Under the pieces are notes generated by a model. The model was given only the letters and a program-made list of their open reading frames with translations. It was not told the origin of the DNA and did not search any database. A program made the position numbers and the translations under genes. 45,196 nt of DNA, taken from assembly GCA_021372585.1 (NCBI GenBank), contig JAJFUD010000019.1, positions 1 through 45,196 on the forward strand. The letters are read 5' to 3'. The stretch comes from a bacterium (GTDB lineage: Bacteria; Caldisericota; Caldisericia; UBA6126). The first letter of the stretch is position 1; every line of letters starts with the position of its first letter. Positions 23,501-31,400 of this stretch are shown here, piece by piece.

Positions 23501-25362
23501 AAGACAGTGTCATGGTGTCCACACCGGGGGCGACATTCTATTTAATGAGTGCGGATGACGCGTTGGATTATGGCGTTTTGATCGGAAAAAATCCTTACTC
23601 GAATTCGAAATTCGGTGATGTGGCCGGGGGATTAGGTAATTACCGATACCGAGCGCATTACCCGGGAGATATTCGTTACCGCTATAACCAGTATCTGTCT
23701 GATACTGTCGGCTATACCAATGCAGACGGTACGTATCGGTTGGACTGGGACGCTTTTCCAACCCATAACGGGAAAGCCAGAAAACCAAAAGTCACCCTCG
23801 TGGATGAAGCGACCGGTGTCGCTTTTGGAAAAGATTTATTGAATACTTTTAATTACGATTTGATATATGGCAAGCAAAATCATCTCCATATGACGTTTTC
23901 CCCGAACAGTTCACCGAATTTTCCAATGATTCAGGGGGTACGGGCCGGTATCTACAATCAGAAACCAATGGTGGATGGCAGCGGAGATCAGAACCGTGAT
24001 CAATATGATGCGAAAGCGGAAGCCGCTGTTGAAGCACGTACCGTTATTACCGGAGGGGCTACAGAGTACCGTGTGGACGGCACTACCGAAGCGATCATTC
24101 GGATCACCCCGACGGGGTTGTGGGATAATTTAGCTCAATTGGTCTATTGGGGGCCTGATTATAACATGGTGGAAAAACCAGCGATGCATATCGCTGATTT
24201 TGATGTGGTCAAAGCGATGCACGTTGAAGCCAAAACCAGCGGCAAACTCTATGCAAACCAGGCAGGCACTTTATTCGTGTATGTTTCCGAATTTGGGACC
24301 GATAAACCATTAGAGGGCGCTTCTGTCAACCTTAAAGGTCCCGGTGTCACCGGAAACGGAAAAACCGATAAAAACGGATTAGCCCGATTTGATATCACAC
24401 CCAATGCAAAGGGTGTGATTGAGATCCGAGTCAGTCATTCTGATCTCGGTGATGGCTATGCTTCTGTTTTTGTGTTAGAAGCCGGATCCGAACCTGCCGG
24501 CACCATTGATTTGGACCCTACGGAAACATTGACCAATAAAGACAGTGCGATCATTGCGGGAACTGTTTCACCTGGCAGTCAGGTTTCGATTAACCAGGAG
24601 ACAGTTCCTGTCTCTTCCGAGGGGAGATTTGAAAAATCAGTCACTCTGAAAGAAGGCGAGAACCAATTTATAATTGAAGTACTGAGTCCTGAGAAACAGG
24701 TGAGCCGTAAGATCATAGTAGTCAACCGTGATACTACAGCTCCTGTAGTGACAGTAGATCCCATAGAAAGATTAGTGGATGTCCGGGAGTTGGTTTTAAC
24801 CGGAAAAGTCAATGAAAATGCCGTGTTGACAATCAATAACCAACATGCTGTGTTGAGTGATATGCAATGGAAATCCAAAATAGCGCTTGATTATGGGAAA
24901 AATAATGTCACAATGGAAGCTAAGGATCTGTTAGGCAATACATCGAAGACAGAGATGGTGCTGGAAGTCTTTCGTAAGATGACGGTGTCACTGACGATTG
25001 GCAAGAGAGCCGTACTAATCAATGGATTGCCCGGCGAAAAAGAGCTGGATGCAGCGCCTTTTATAAAGAATGCTACTACTTTTGTTCCTATTCGTTTTAT
25101 TGCGGAGGCTTTTGGAGCGAAAGTAACCTGGACACAGGCTGTGAAGGGGATTTCTATTGAGTGGATGGAAAAGAAGATAGAGATGCAGATTGGCTCAAAG
25201 AAAGCCCTAATAAATGGTAAGGAAGTACGGATGGAACAAGCGCCGACGATAGTGAACGAGACTACATTTGTGCCACTGCGGTTTGTTGCAGAATCACTAT
25301 CTGCTGATGTAGAATGGATTGAAGCAACTCGTGAGATTATCATCTCCATCTTTGCTTATTAG
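14557..25362 (+). CDS. Giant secreted surface protein, paralogue 3 (3,601 aa)
   Basis: The largest of the four. ATG 14557 is chosen from the AAGGAG site 8 bases upstream. A signal peptide covers residues 1 to about 31 (ending VWSA). The N-terminal region has MWLDPDGNFHD, GWVDMVDY and four calcium-loop motifs, three of them canonical GD[I/L]RL (near 15712, 16396 and 16618) and one degenerate (near 15469). A Tyr-rich nidogen-like insertion follows (about 16966-18035), then an array of six more loops (about 18250-19690) not matched in paralogues 2 and 4. The shared core has YPGGQTHTGR (near 20988), DCC (near 21688), EF-hand loop DINSDGKVSYQD (from 21991) and GDDDNDR. The end has a carboxypeptidase-regulatory-like module, two Ig-like modules and a stalk domain (residues about 3476-3601). 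Spacing to paralogue 2 is 27 bases. Its extra length is explained by the two expansions. Surface or structural role inferred. Confidence 0.88.
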   Translation: MKRIVSICITLILWFGMLPMNGNYSSLVWSANTGNKQATFMAMRLHRAGYDTDGTPIDPDPADKTKASVSGRFFPWEFTRGSSWGRKEVYMPGSPVYWFELFLTIRADSGKSKPENRWVGVIDSSFNMWLDPDGNFHDSNYDVLSDKDHPAYIPGRCENNPRAQVDPLSNTQGPYVLNPKEPSYRPEIYFYDKLQTGRAWRIGWVDMVDYIAAGNRDPMGIISDGTVMEGDWDLRLEQFRFRNDGVEVTIGSNTYQTADYLEEWHTDHIVANNTYDWPEFIYSLGANHVQDPLTDLATRNSVQPADQRITMVSVIKDGVTYTYNPGSIVNATDKDVGMPLVNFNDNGNPVIEQGEEIHTGSAARYSIGNFIYMKLNGVPNPEVQVGDIRLSNVNTRQDSNGLIGPGIFASDVMIFAEVLEANCNGTDKYDLSVETDIWLGVNPSVTAARLFSANGDVPPQSQRIQKSTVLDTTGREFIVPATTFHDISLGYRGFLGVEIFADNGIDANICANIDTLQPVAQNDSDDYINGRIGEEYIGTTDGNFSFDHNFLLSNFQSIDFYHDVNAPDSFSTNPDDPDYYEPHYGCGEAFYRKEMYTLVNPLPVPPGGIYRIEMGDLRLSTVTVERNGQRITYDKRTHVMPGDLDIGLTLFQVPSLLMFVDDPDYNVTGEYDEGETLYQSADGYVNSGDIRLTEMDFGGKHYPCNSPVDEYDFWIRQAQLHMMSMGKSGDGRAIDMEVMPGLLDMDIQLDKPFQVEQTTHITAKLNTPVGKDNQVHLIVKEPEVAGFGGVPAPQAYYAESVVAHEWLPKAPEGEDEWDYRVSLNFDNRRGNGSGAWWPVNYASGRWSDPLMYLTVPDWWGHWRPENRRTPLGGPRRGPYAYDLPTTPGGAFTFPFLSTKYRRIWIDPYPVIQLNNGGGPIGTIAQPYWAVDYLMSHYYNLYTWMYPTSYGKRTPSLYAYGGLYYTGWPISPCRFYTALWNRPAGSYYQYSGGEVGYYNDYSYPYGMMPYGYADYVGEYNIDDQPLTTGIWAYVDEESTPRRLVITWLVNFSYDRYSYYNSYWSDSRYDGLYPKYEVQIVLYEDGTFQYNYNYGNKNFWQQGNYPWSQSPAVGYYNGNSSFIPAQILPHHNNDDLELAPSVRFTFYQPPGKIDPHNPWNMYADYRILDDKNPEISFEYTPYRGTCKEDGTRDRLEILAFLEKGGVKSPLPIDPTKDVYYEQYDLPVGVAGPENGKQYVYVDMDSSQNVTAGDIRLTAVNYSVEGVTGAYNQGTVVISTDVDCVQVGDTQAASTWKMYVPSNALLGSAVYIAGSEVKILVYVDMNENGFADQGDIRLVGFSSYAQGSVVQSQDWEVYRNYRTIQTPLFPQDAPIGIQKKKYVYYDRDYSQTMTRFDVRLTAIDSYLEGSQVSAGDLDLGKTYRANNVPIGVHDPLAPIGASGSGPYNSPLFNDPIGYKYNAYAHLGDPDNPIVEEGDIRLGDCVIVSGGGTITSTYKKGTIVAAGDLDVGDGFDYNWAGHSSYKSKVIVWDNEWGRGIYLDVNNNTVHSQSTTIPPGESRPGTGDIRLAKNFWKKGPYAYGYPPVSQNWYYSQYGPMVHPAGEAVLPFYYPYPNYYYYDEQGNFRYYPKFYNTFDNWEYDNGYGCTYAYYQYGYYPGYMRWGCTFYSGVSVTTDNLVYINSNPQGGAVKAGDYRINEIGELQQGSYVEIDDTDRQTGFMFDPYWSKHPWTKLELDKNPFKSVYPIPTVVPSPTIPSKMTGRYDCYLWNKYDIIPEVMELEADQKCLPLNPQRFPNLTLRVMDADNPNDVNDPANVAISGHPDEPMVMNYNAHGGGIKFMFTAVAGPLSFQKYIGQYNEDDTVVFWYWYDNVPYGVLDVNDFLKSTYDCNKTGYFKPVGGDPYNPYWMQAPPFPARIRDIDCSFNQSVCTICGDTPGFPKLGEVNNRMYYFAFAIGDVNGRTIWNMGDWIVNQNNTAPSFDGITVDPQISYCQSMGDGGCSVYCYPQNYGTVWTYGVPVQVTSWSEEDEGGRVVVPVKPFNTETPVTIRLYSARILYDYNTRYPHGGAFIHDTGYGIDYCGTLDLKVLEPDPKVNFGEFQIIDHGLQNSKVNYTSGADALSPMIYPTPMIHADYNPILEDYIHDIRAYPGGQTHTGRIPKNEYFCGFNSYPSLWPDMYNKLGTEMFPFTDYGISFILHDGSDNRIWWDAQARRPDLNIKAITVEGAFMRPRVFERVGATGAVTQSYRTTYPDGLPVQYDFSGKVVIDTTNYDLYSFGARDQAPYLNPPIDLSNVASPKSVDSFVYKSRNARLQESRKMWYGSRFSTVTEYMIDNGDSWPVGSNPSFTYQTLLYIDEIIPISNGKLSITVELYDGTIKKYQDCCNEILDDLPINGLEVTTDIESVTIDTDTKVQVQVKEYDTKGMKPADHIIPCNDALVLMWQDRGVKDASGKVNGAGDGWITVPPRSSAYSNVAPQLNEYFDINSDGKVSYQDYETEIIGTYDMASNTWKAGVMDARTFQRNDGTYLFDLSAENGALVDTIGMDFGGPVSRKNLPDHVIDDFEILPLYITAFKYGDDDNDRGFSPWYSLTKPYEFSHEVYLSGLKPLDVVPKNDWVVTFAPEPLTAGCVPELLQGETPLTFNLLDSDGNPVDLSKGIADPSGNNLVEDINIWNVLIKDPHKDNKAFYGPKAVLPRYYWLRTDLHNDDGTMINNYRMFSIARNPFLPIETDFSAKEEGKYLFKGFCANDEGQFDVFIDSPDRKHRGKVEVKVKSPNAAYAIRDYKIQYSGGSASQSNGQDTDFILTTHNNSMYWIYPFLFDATGNPIVGNQTAEECAAVGSLTRFTPYTTKPDNFNYSRLGYQRYYWYETTNNVFIVSSLASRYHAVGWGQYEKDPNYLTGSFFAGLPLWYKSSWTSPWYTLGSYTYYNTEIWQWENGLWALFPVFDLPPADNIRGMGRGAIYNSPKGGGYCFVDWNGANGYLDAEDSVMVSTPGATFYLMSADDALDYGVLIGKNPYSNSKFGDVAGGLGNYRYRAHYPGDIRYRYNQYLSDTVGYTNADGTYRLDWDAFPTHNGKARKPKVTLVDEATGVAFGKDLLNTFNYDLIYGKQNHLHMTFSPNSSPNFPMIQGVRAGIYNQKPMVDGSGDQNRDQYDAKAEAAVEARTVITGGATEYRVDGTTEAIIRITPTGLWDNLAQLVYWGPDYNMVEKPAMHIADFDVVKAMHVEAKTSGKLYANQAGTLFVYVSEFGTDKPLEGASVNLKGPGVTGNGKTDKNGLARFDITPNAKGVIEIRVSHSDLGDGYASVFVLEAGSEPAGTIDLDPTETLTNKDSAIIAGTVSPGSQVSINQETVPVSSEGRFEKSVTLKEGENQFIIEVLSPEKQVSRKIIVVNRDTTAPVVTVDPIERLVDVRELVLTGKVNENAVLTINNQHAVLSDMQWKSKIALDYGKNNVTMEAKDLLGNTSKTEMVLEVFRKMTVSLTIGKRAVLINGLPGEKELDAAPFIKNATTFVPIRFIAEAFGAKVTWTQAVKGISIEWMEKKIEMQIGSKKALINGKEVRMEQAPTIVNETTFVPLRFVAESLSADVEWIEATREIIISIFAY
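16966..18035 (+). other. Tyr-rich nidogen-like domain inserted in paralogue 3
   Basis: The counterpart of the paralogue 2 insertion, at the same place in the alignment, between the HEWL segment and FEYTPYRG. It has FTFPFLSTKYRRIWIDPYP, then a strongly Tyr-rich stretch (about 17330-17620), then RRLVITWLVNFSYDRY, YEVQIVLYEDGTFQYNYNYG and SPAVGYYNG. The order FPF strand, I-x-W strand, LYEDGT strand, VGYYNG is the nidogen-like pattern and is clearer here than in paralogue 2. Confidence 0.65.
18250..19690 (+). repeat. Array of six dockerin-like GDIRL calcium-loop repeats in paralogue 3
   Basis: GD-x-R-[L/I] motifs or close variants fall near 18304, 18547, 18733 (FDVRL), 18976, 19240 and 19621. 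The clearest units have the dockerin/EF-hand ligand spacing D-x-[D/N]-x-[S/N]-x-x-x-x-x-x-D: DMDSSQNVTAGD and DMNENGFADQGD. Most are followed by a turn of the type G-[S/T]-x-V-x-x-x-D-x-D. The repeats are diverged at DNA level, so the array is old or under diversifying drift. Confidence 0.65.
19372..19539 (+). other. Extreme Tyr-rich segment in paralogue 3
   Basis: Nineteen of 56 residues are Tyr, with further Phe and Trp, in short clusters separated by Pro, Gly and Asn. It lies between the fifth and sixth calcium-loop motifs of the array. It does not resemble any enzyme domain I know; a loop or a pi-stacking or cross-linking surface are possible roles. Confidence 0.7.
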
Positions 25363-25422
25363 TGATCGTGTGCAAATGTTAACGAAGCTAAGTAAACTCT
25401 TTTTTTGCAAAGGAGAGAGTAA

Positions 25423-28400
25423 ATGAAGAAACTGTGGGCAAATGTACTGGTTTTAATGATGATTTTACCTATTTTCTCCTTATATTCGGGTTCAATAAAT
25501 AGGAGTTCAGCTGCAGAAGCGAATAAGGAAGGTGGCATTATCGCACCTATACTCCATTTGTGGAATCAGGATGAGGTGGGGAATCCAATTGATGAGGTTC
25601 CCTGGAAAAAAACACCTGATCAGGCGTGGTGGGGCAGAAATGATTTTATGATGCCCAATTGTCAATTGGCTAAGGACTCGACCAACACCATCAATATTCC
25701 AGCCACGGTTGAAAACGGTTTTTATACAAGACCTGTTTTCTGGACCAGGTTTTACCTCCATGTAGTGGCAGCGAACGGAAAGAGCACCGAGAGCGACCCC
25801 TGGTATGTCGTGATTGACGATGCGGGGCAGGCATGGTTTGATCCGGATGGTGTTTTCCACGACCCACGCTATTATGCACGCGCCGACATCGGCGACCAGA
25901 CAAACTATGTCGCCGGCAGCTGTATCAGCAATCCGAATACCCAAGTCGATAACATACCCGGGAACAACACCCAAGGTCCTTATATCATAGACCCGTCTTA
26001 TCAATACAATGAAGCCAGCCCCACTCCTACCTATCAGCAAAATGTCTTTTTCTGGGACAACCGGAGAACCGGAGGAGCGACAAAACGTTTCTTCAAGTTT
26101 GGCTGGATCGATATGGTTGATTTTGAGGCCAATAGCTATGTTGGTACCAGTGATTGGGATATCGGGCTGGACCTGATACATTTTTACGATGCCGACCCGA
26201 CAGTCGTGGAACCGAATGATGAATTCCACGTCGATCTGCCCGCTACTTTTAACGGCAGAACAACGTTCCCGAATTTATATGACGATGGAGAGTTTATTTA
26301 CCGAAAAGGCTCAGGAAACTTCAACGGTTTCGTTGAGGTCGGCGACCTGCGTGAGTCATGGATTGTACTGACTGATTCTTATCATGAGCCTGTGACTTAC
26401 CAACCCTACACATTTGTCGCTACGAATGATTTAGACCAGGATATGCCCTTGGTGCCATTTGTCGGCAATGAGACAGAAACATTGCAGATCGGTCATGAAT
26501 TGCACACCGATTTCGGATTGACCAAAGTATTTTATGACAGTGATGAGTTTATTTATCGAAAACAAGACAGCAACCATGATACTATCCTGCCTTTCTCAGT
26601 CGAAGCAGGCGATATCCGATTGACCAACGTGAATACGACCCGTTATACCAGAGCCACACTGAGTAACCCAATGTTGAACTTAAATGTAACTAACCAAAAT
26701 AAATCCTTTAATGCCTTGTGGCTTGGTGGAATCTGGGCTGGCGATGCCTTGCTTTTATCAGAGGTTTTAGAAGGAGGATGCGGTTCTCCCACTTATGATA
26801 TCAGCGTTCAGACGGACCTGTGGATGCATACCAATCCAGCCAGAGTTTCTGCAAGATTACGCTCTCCCACGGGAGATATTCTGAGCGTTGCTCAGGATGT
26901 TCAAAAATCTACTACACTATCCCCATCTGCGGATACATTCTACATTCCCGTCACCACTTTCCACAACATCAAGTTAAAATACAGAGAGTACATTGGTGTT
27001 GAGCTGTGGAAAGACGATGGACAGAACAATGTATTTAAAGCCTACGAGACCATGGAAGACAAATGCACCGCGTATAATTTAGACGATGATTATAAACAAA
27101 AGTATTACGGTGAAGAATACGTGGGGGCTGTTAATGGAAGCCCTGATCCTGATTTCAACCGGACATTAATCGCCTTCTCTTCCAACGAATTTTATTACGA
27201 TACTTCCAATGACGCCCATTATGGATTAGGAGAAGGGATCTATCGTAAGAAAACCGGCAATAACCTTCGGGTAGTGGAGCCGGGAGATATCCGTGCCACA
27301 GCGATGCGTTACGACATTAACGGACATCGCGTGAATTTCAAAGCCTCAACGATCGTCAACCAGGGGGATGTCGACGTCGGTATTAATTTACGCCGGTTTA
27401 CTCCGGATACGTTATATTATGATGAAGCCGATCCGTGGAACTCCTCGAATCCTCCCAATTTAAGATACGATAGCTGGGAAGATATTTACCGTGTTGGTGC
27501 AACTGGTTCTCTCACCTATAAACTGACCGGTGTTCCGCTTCGCGCCCTTGATTCTGATTTACAATTCAGGACATTGTATGCCGATGTGGATAACGATGCT
27601 ACAGTGAGTATCGGCGACATCAGAATTTTCCACTCCCTTTTCGACTCCGGATCCCTGGTAAAAATAGGGGATTCCGATCTGGGCGCGCCTCTTTCTGCCC
27701 CCATTCCTGTCGGCGTGATGAGAATGCTTCCCGGTGATCCGACTTCGCCACCGAAATTTGCCTATGCCGACACACCGGTAGACTTGGCTGGTTTAGGTCG
27801 TATATCGGTGGGTGATATTCGGTTAAATGCGGTGAACCAATATAATGCGGGATCTATCGTGGCGAATACAGACAGCGATGCCCCTTATGAAGATCCTCCA
27901 GGATCTTCCAATTGGGTATACACGAACTTTGATTTTATGGTTGGAGGTTTGAGCATCACGTCTGATGACCAAGTCTTTATTGAAAATAATTATGGTTTGG
28001 TTCCGAATCCTCTGGAAGCCAACGAAGATGATTTCCTCATCACTCCTGTCAAGACGGGATCCGGTGTACGCAGACTCACCGAAGTGGAGATTGCCGGAGA
28101 AGTGTATGAAGCCGGCACGTTAATTTCCGCCGGAAATGTTTTTAAGAACCAGATCAAAGTGAATATGATGCGAATGGGTGCAAATGGCGACAAGCGATTT
28201 ATCGATATCGCCATCATCCCCGGAAAATTGGGAATGGATGTCAAATTCAGCTCTCCTCTGATGGTGGAGCGAACGACTGAGGTGACCGTTTCATTCAACC
28301 CACCTCCGCAAAAAAATGAGAAGATCCTGGTCTATTTTTATGACCTGGGTCATTTTGATACGACTCAGTCTCATATCGATTCACGCTTATTAACCTCCGG

Positions 28401-31400
28401 TGATCCGATAGCCAAGATTCAGTTTACTCCGTACAGAGGTTCTCTGGATGATTCAGGTCAGTATGGAAACCGGTATTTTAAGATCCAAGCTTTTCGAGTC
28501 GAAGAATTGCCTAAGGGTATGGATGATACCACCAGACTGGTACGGCCACCGGATGGATTATACGTCGATCCCTTCTGGGAAAAACAGATGTTCCGCCTTG
28601 GGAAGCTTTCCATTGAAGCCCAATTAGAATACAAATATCCTAAATACTTACCTACCCCCCGGATTTTACAGTATTATACCCCGCTTACGATTCCTCCGTT
28701 CCCGGCTTCTTATGAAAACATTTATGATTGCTTCCAGGAATGGAAAGAACCGATTTTGGCCTCTCCTATTGCTGTGATGCCTGACAAAAAATGCTTGACT
28801 GTCTATGAGCAGAGACAACCTTCCTTTGCCGTCAGGATTTACGATCCGGACGATCCGTTGGATGTGAATGATCCTTCCGCGATTCCTATCTCATGCGAAT
28901 ACGGTATTGACCCTCTCTTCTTCTTTAACGTTCACGGCGGTGGTATTGCCTGGTTATGCGTCATTCAGGATACTGCCAGCTTTGATAAATACATTATGCA
29001 AGTCAACACCGATAACACTTACTTCCTTTGGTTGTGGGACGATGTCGGGTACGGTAATATATATGATGCTGCTGACGGGCTGACTTTCCTGGGCTCTGGC
29101 GGACCTTCCCGTTGGATCGATCTGGACTGCTCTGAAGGCACCGGAAAAGCAAACCCGATCATGAATTTTGTGAACACAGATTTTAAGTTCCCTCCCTTCG
29201 GAGACATTACTTGGGGTGACACATTTGCCGGTGGACCGATTATTAACTATGGTGTACCGGTTCATGTAAACAACTACTCCACCTCTGATGAGGGCGGATT
29301 AGCCTTGGTGATCGCACGACCCATCAATTCAGAAACCCCCGTTGAAGTGATGGTGTACTCAAAAGAGGTTTTGTTTGATTACAACTCTACGATTGGGCAT
29401 GCCCCTTATTTCATCCGGGATTTTAACCAAGGTATTGACTATGTGGGTAGCGCTTTCCTGAACGTTATTCCACCGGACCCGGTGTTGAACTTTGTTGATG
29501 TCAACTGGGTGGATCACGCATTACAGTATTCAAAAGTGAATTATACACACGGTCCTTTAGCGCTGTCTACCATGAAAGTACCTCCCACTCCTCTTATCCA
29601 ATCTAGATACAATCCTATCCTGTTTGACTGGCAGGATGACTTGCGCTGTTATCCCGGCGGACAAACCCATACCGGCCGCGTACTTGGCAAAGTTTCCTCG
29701 GATGTAGGCTGGAATGATACCGGCAGGGGTTCAGGATGGAACGCTTATCCCGCTATTCATTCCAAAGCAACCGCCAGGAAGAGATTTGCGAATACCTACG
29801 AAAAAGAAATGGAGTGGCAGTATGATCAGTACAATAAACTAGGTACTGAGTTTTATCCACTGACCGATTATGGCTTATTTTTTGTATTGAAGAATTATAA
29901 CGATGAGCACTATAGCTTCCGTGAAACAGATACGCGTCTTCTGATTAAACAGATTAAAATTACCGGACCTTTTGTCACCCCGAAACGGATCTTCAAACAA
30001 CAGGATAATACCACGTATTACACACAACCCTACAATCAGTACAACGAATTGAAAAAGGTACCGTTGCAGTATGATTTTACCGGAGAGATCATCATTGACC
30101 TGACCAACTATTACTGGTATGAGCAGTCTATGGTTGATTTTACGACAACTACCTCTCCCTACACTGTAGCCGGTTCGATCGGTTTTAAAGATACCGTTTC
30201 CTATACGAACCTAAGAGACCGCAACCCTCATCTTGAGTACAACAAACGATTGCAATATCAGTTGGGTATCGCGGATGCGATCATGACAGGATCCATAGCA
30301 AACTGTTTCGTGATTGATGAGATTATCCCTGTGAACAGAGGACTCATCGAGATTGAAGTGGAGCTTTATGACGGGACGAAACGAAAATTTGCCGATTGCT
30401 GTGAGACAAAAAAAGAAGGGTTCATTACCCATGCGCTTGACCTCCAGGTAGACAAGACTGAATTCTTTCCAGATGTCGACCAGAAGCTTGGCGTTACCGT
30501 AAAGGAGTATGAGCCGAAAGGATATGATCCAGCCTATGAACCAACGGTGAAAGAGTGTAATGATGCAGTGGTGGTGGCTTGGCAGGATCGCGGCGTGTAC
30601 AACCCCGCTACCAAAGCCTATGATGGGGCAGGAGATGGTTGGATTACCAAGCCTCCCAGAAGCAGTACGAAGATTGACAGAAGCTTCCAGTATGATACGA
30701 TGGATGATTTTAACGAAGATGGCAAGATCTCTTTTGCTGATTTTGAAACAGAAATGCTGGGAACGTACGACCTTGCCTCCAATACATGGCAGGGCGGCAT
30801 CATTGACGGCAGAACCTTCAACCAGAACAATGGAGCCTATACTTTTGATTTCAGCCGCCAATCCGGCAATCAGATCACAACGGTCGGTTGGGATTTTGGC
30901 GGAGGGGAAGTGAAAGGGAATGTTTCTCCGGCTGACCATATCATCGATGACACAGAGACCTTGCCGATTTATATCAACGCTTATAAATACGGGGATGATA
31001 ACAATGACCGGTCTTTTGTGTATAATGTACAAAGCATGGATTCCACAACCATGACGGATGAATTACGGCCTTTCTTTGAATTTTCCCATGAGGTTTATCT
31101 TTCTGCTTGGTCAAAGATCGACGTGAAACCTATCAACGACTTAATTGTCAATTATGATCCGGATCCTTTAACCGCAGGGGTTACCCCGGAACTTGGCGAT
31201 CCCCAGAAACCGCTCACGCTGATAGTATTAGACCCTGACGGCAGTCCGGTGGATTTACGCAACGGCGTTCCTGATGCTGCCGGTGAGAGAGAGATCCAAG
31301 ACAGAGAGATTTGGAATAAGCTGATCTTGGATCCTCATCCTGATAATGAGTTCTTCTATGGTAAAGGAGCCAAATTACCTCAGTATTATTGGTTACGAAC

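Noticed and set aside
25507-26229. 240-codon open frame antisense to the start of paralogue 4
   Set aside because: Same reasoning: it is the shadow of a conserved N-terminal region, including the segment matching paralogues 2 and 3.
30211-31032. 273-codon open frame antisense to paralogue 4
   Set aside because: It lies wholly inside a well-supported gene with conserved protein motifs on the + strand. Its translation shows no recognisable domain and it has no ribosome site; long antisense frames are expected here from codon usage.
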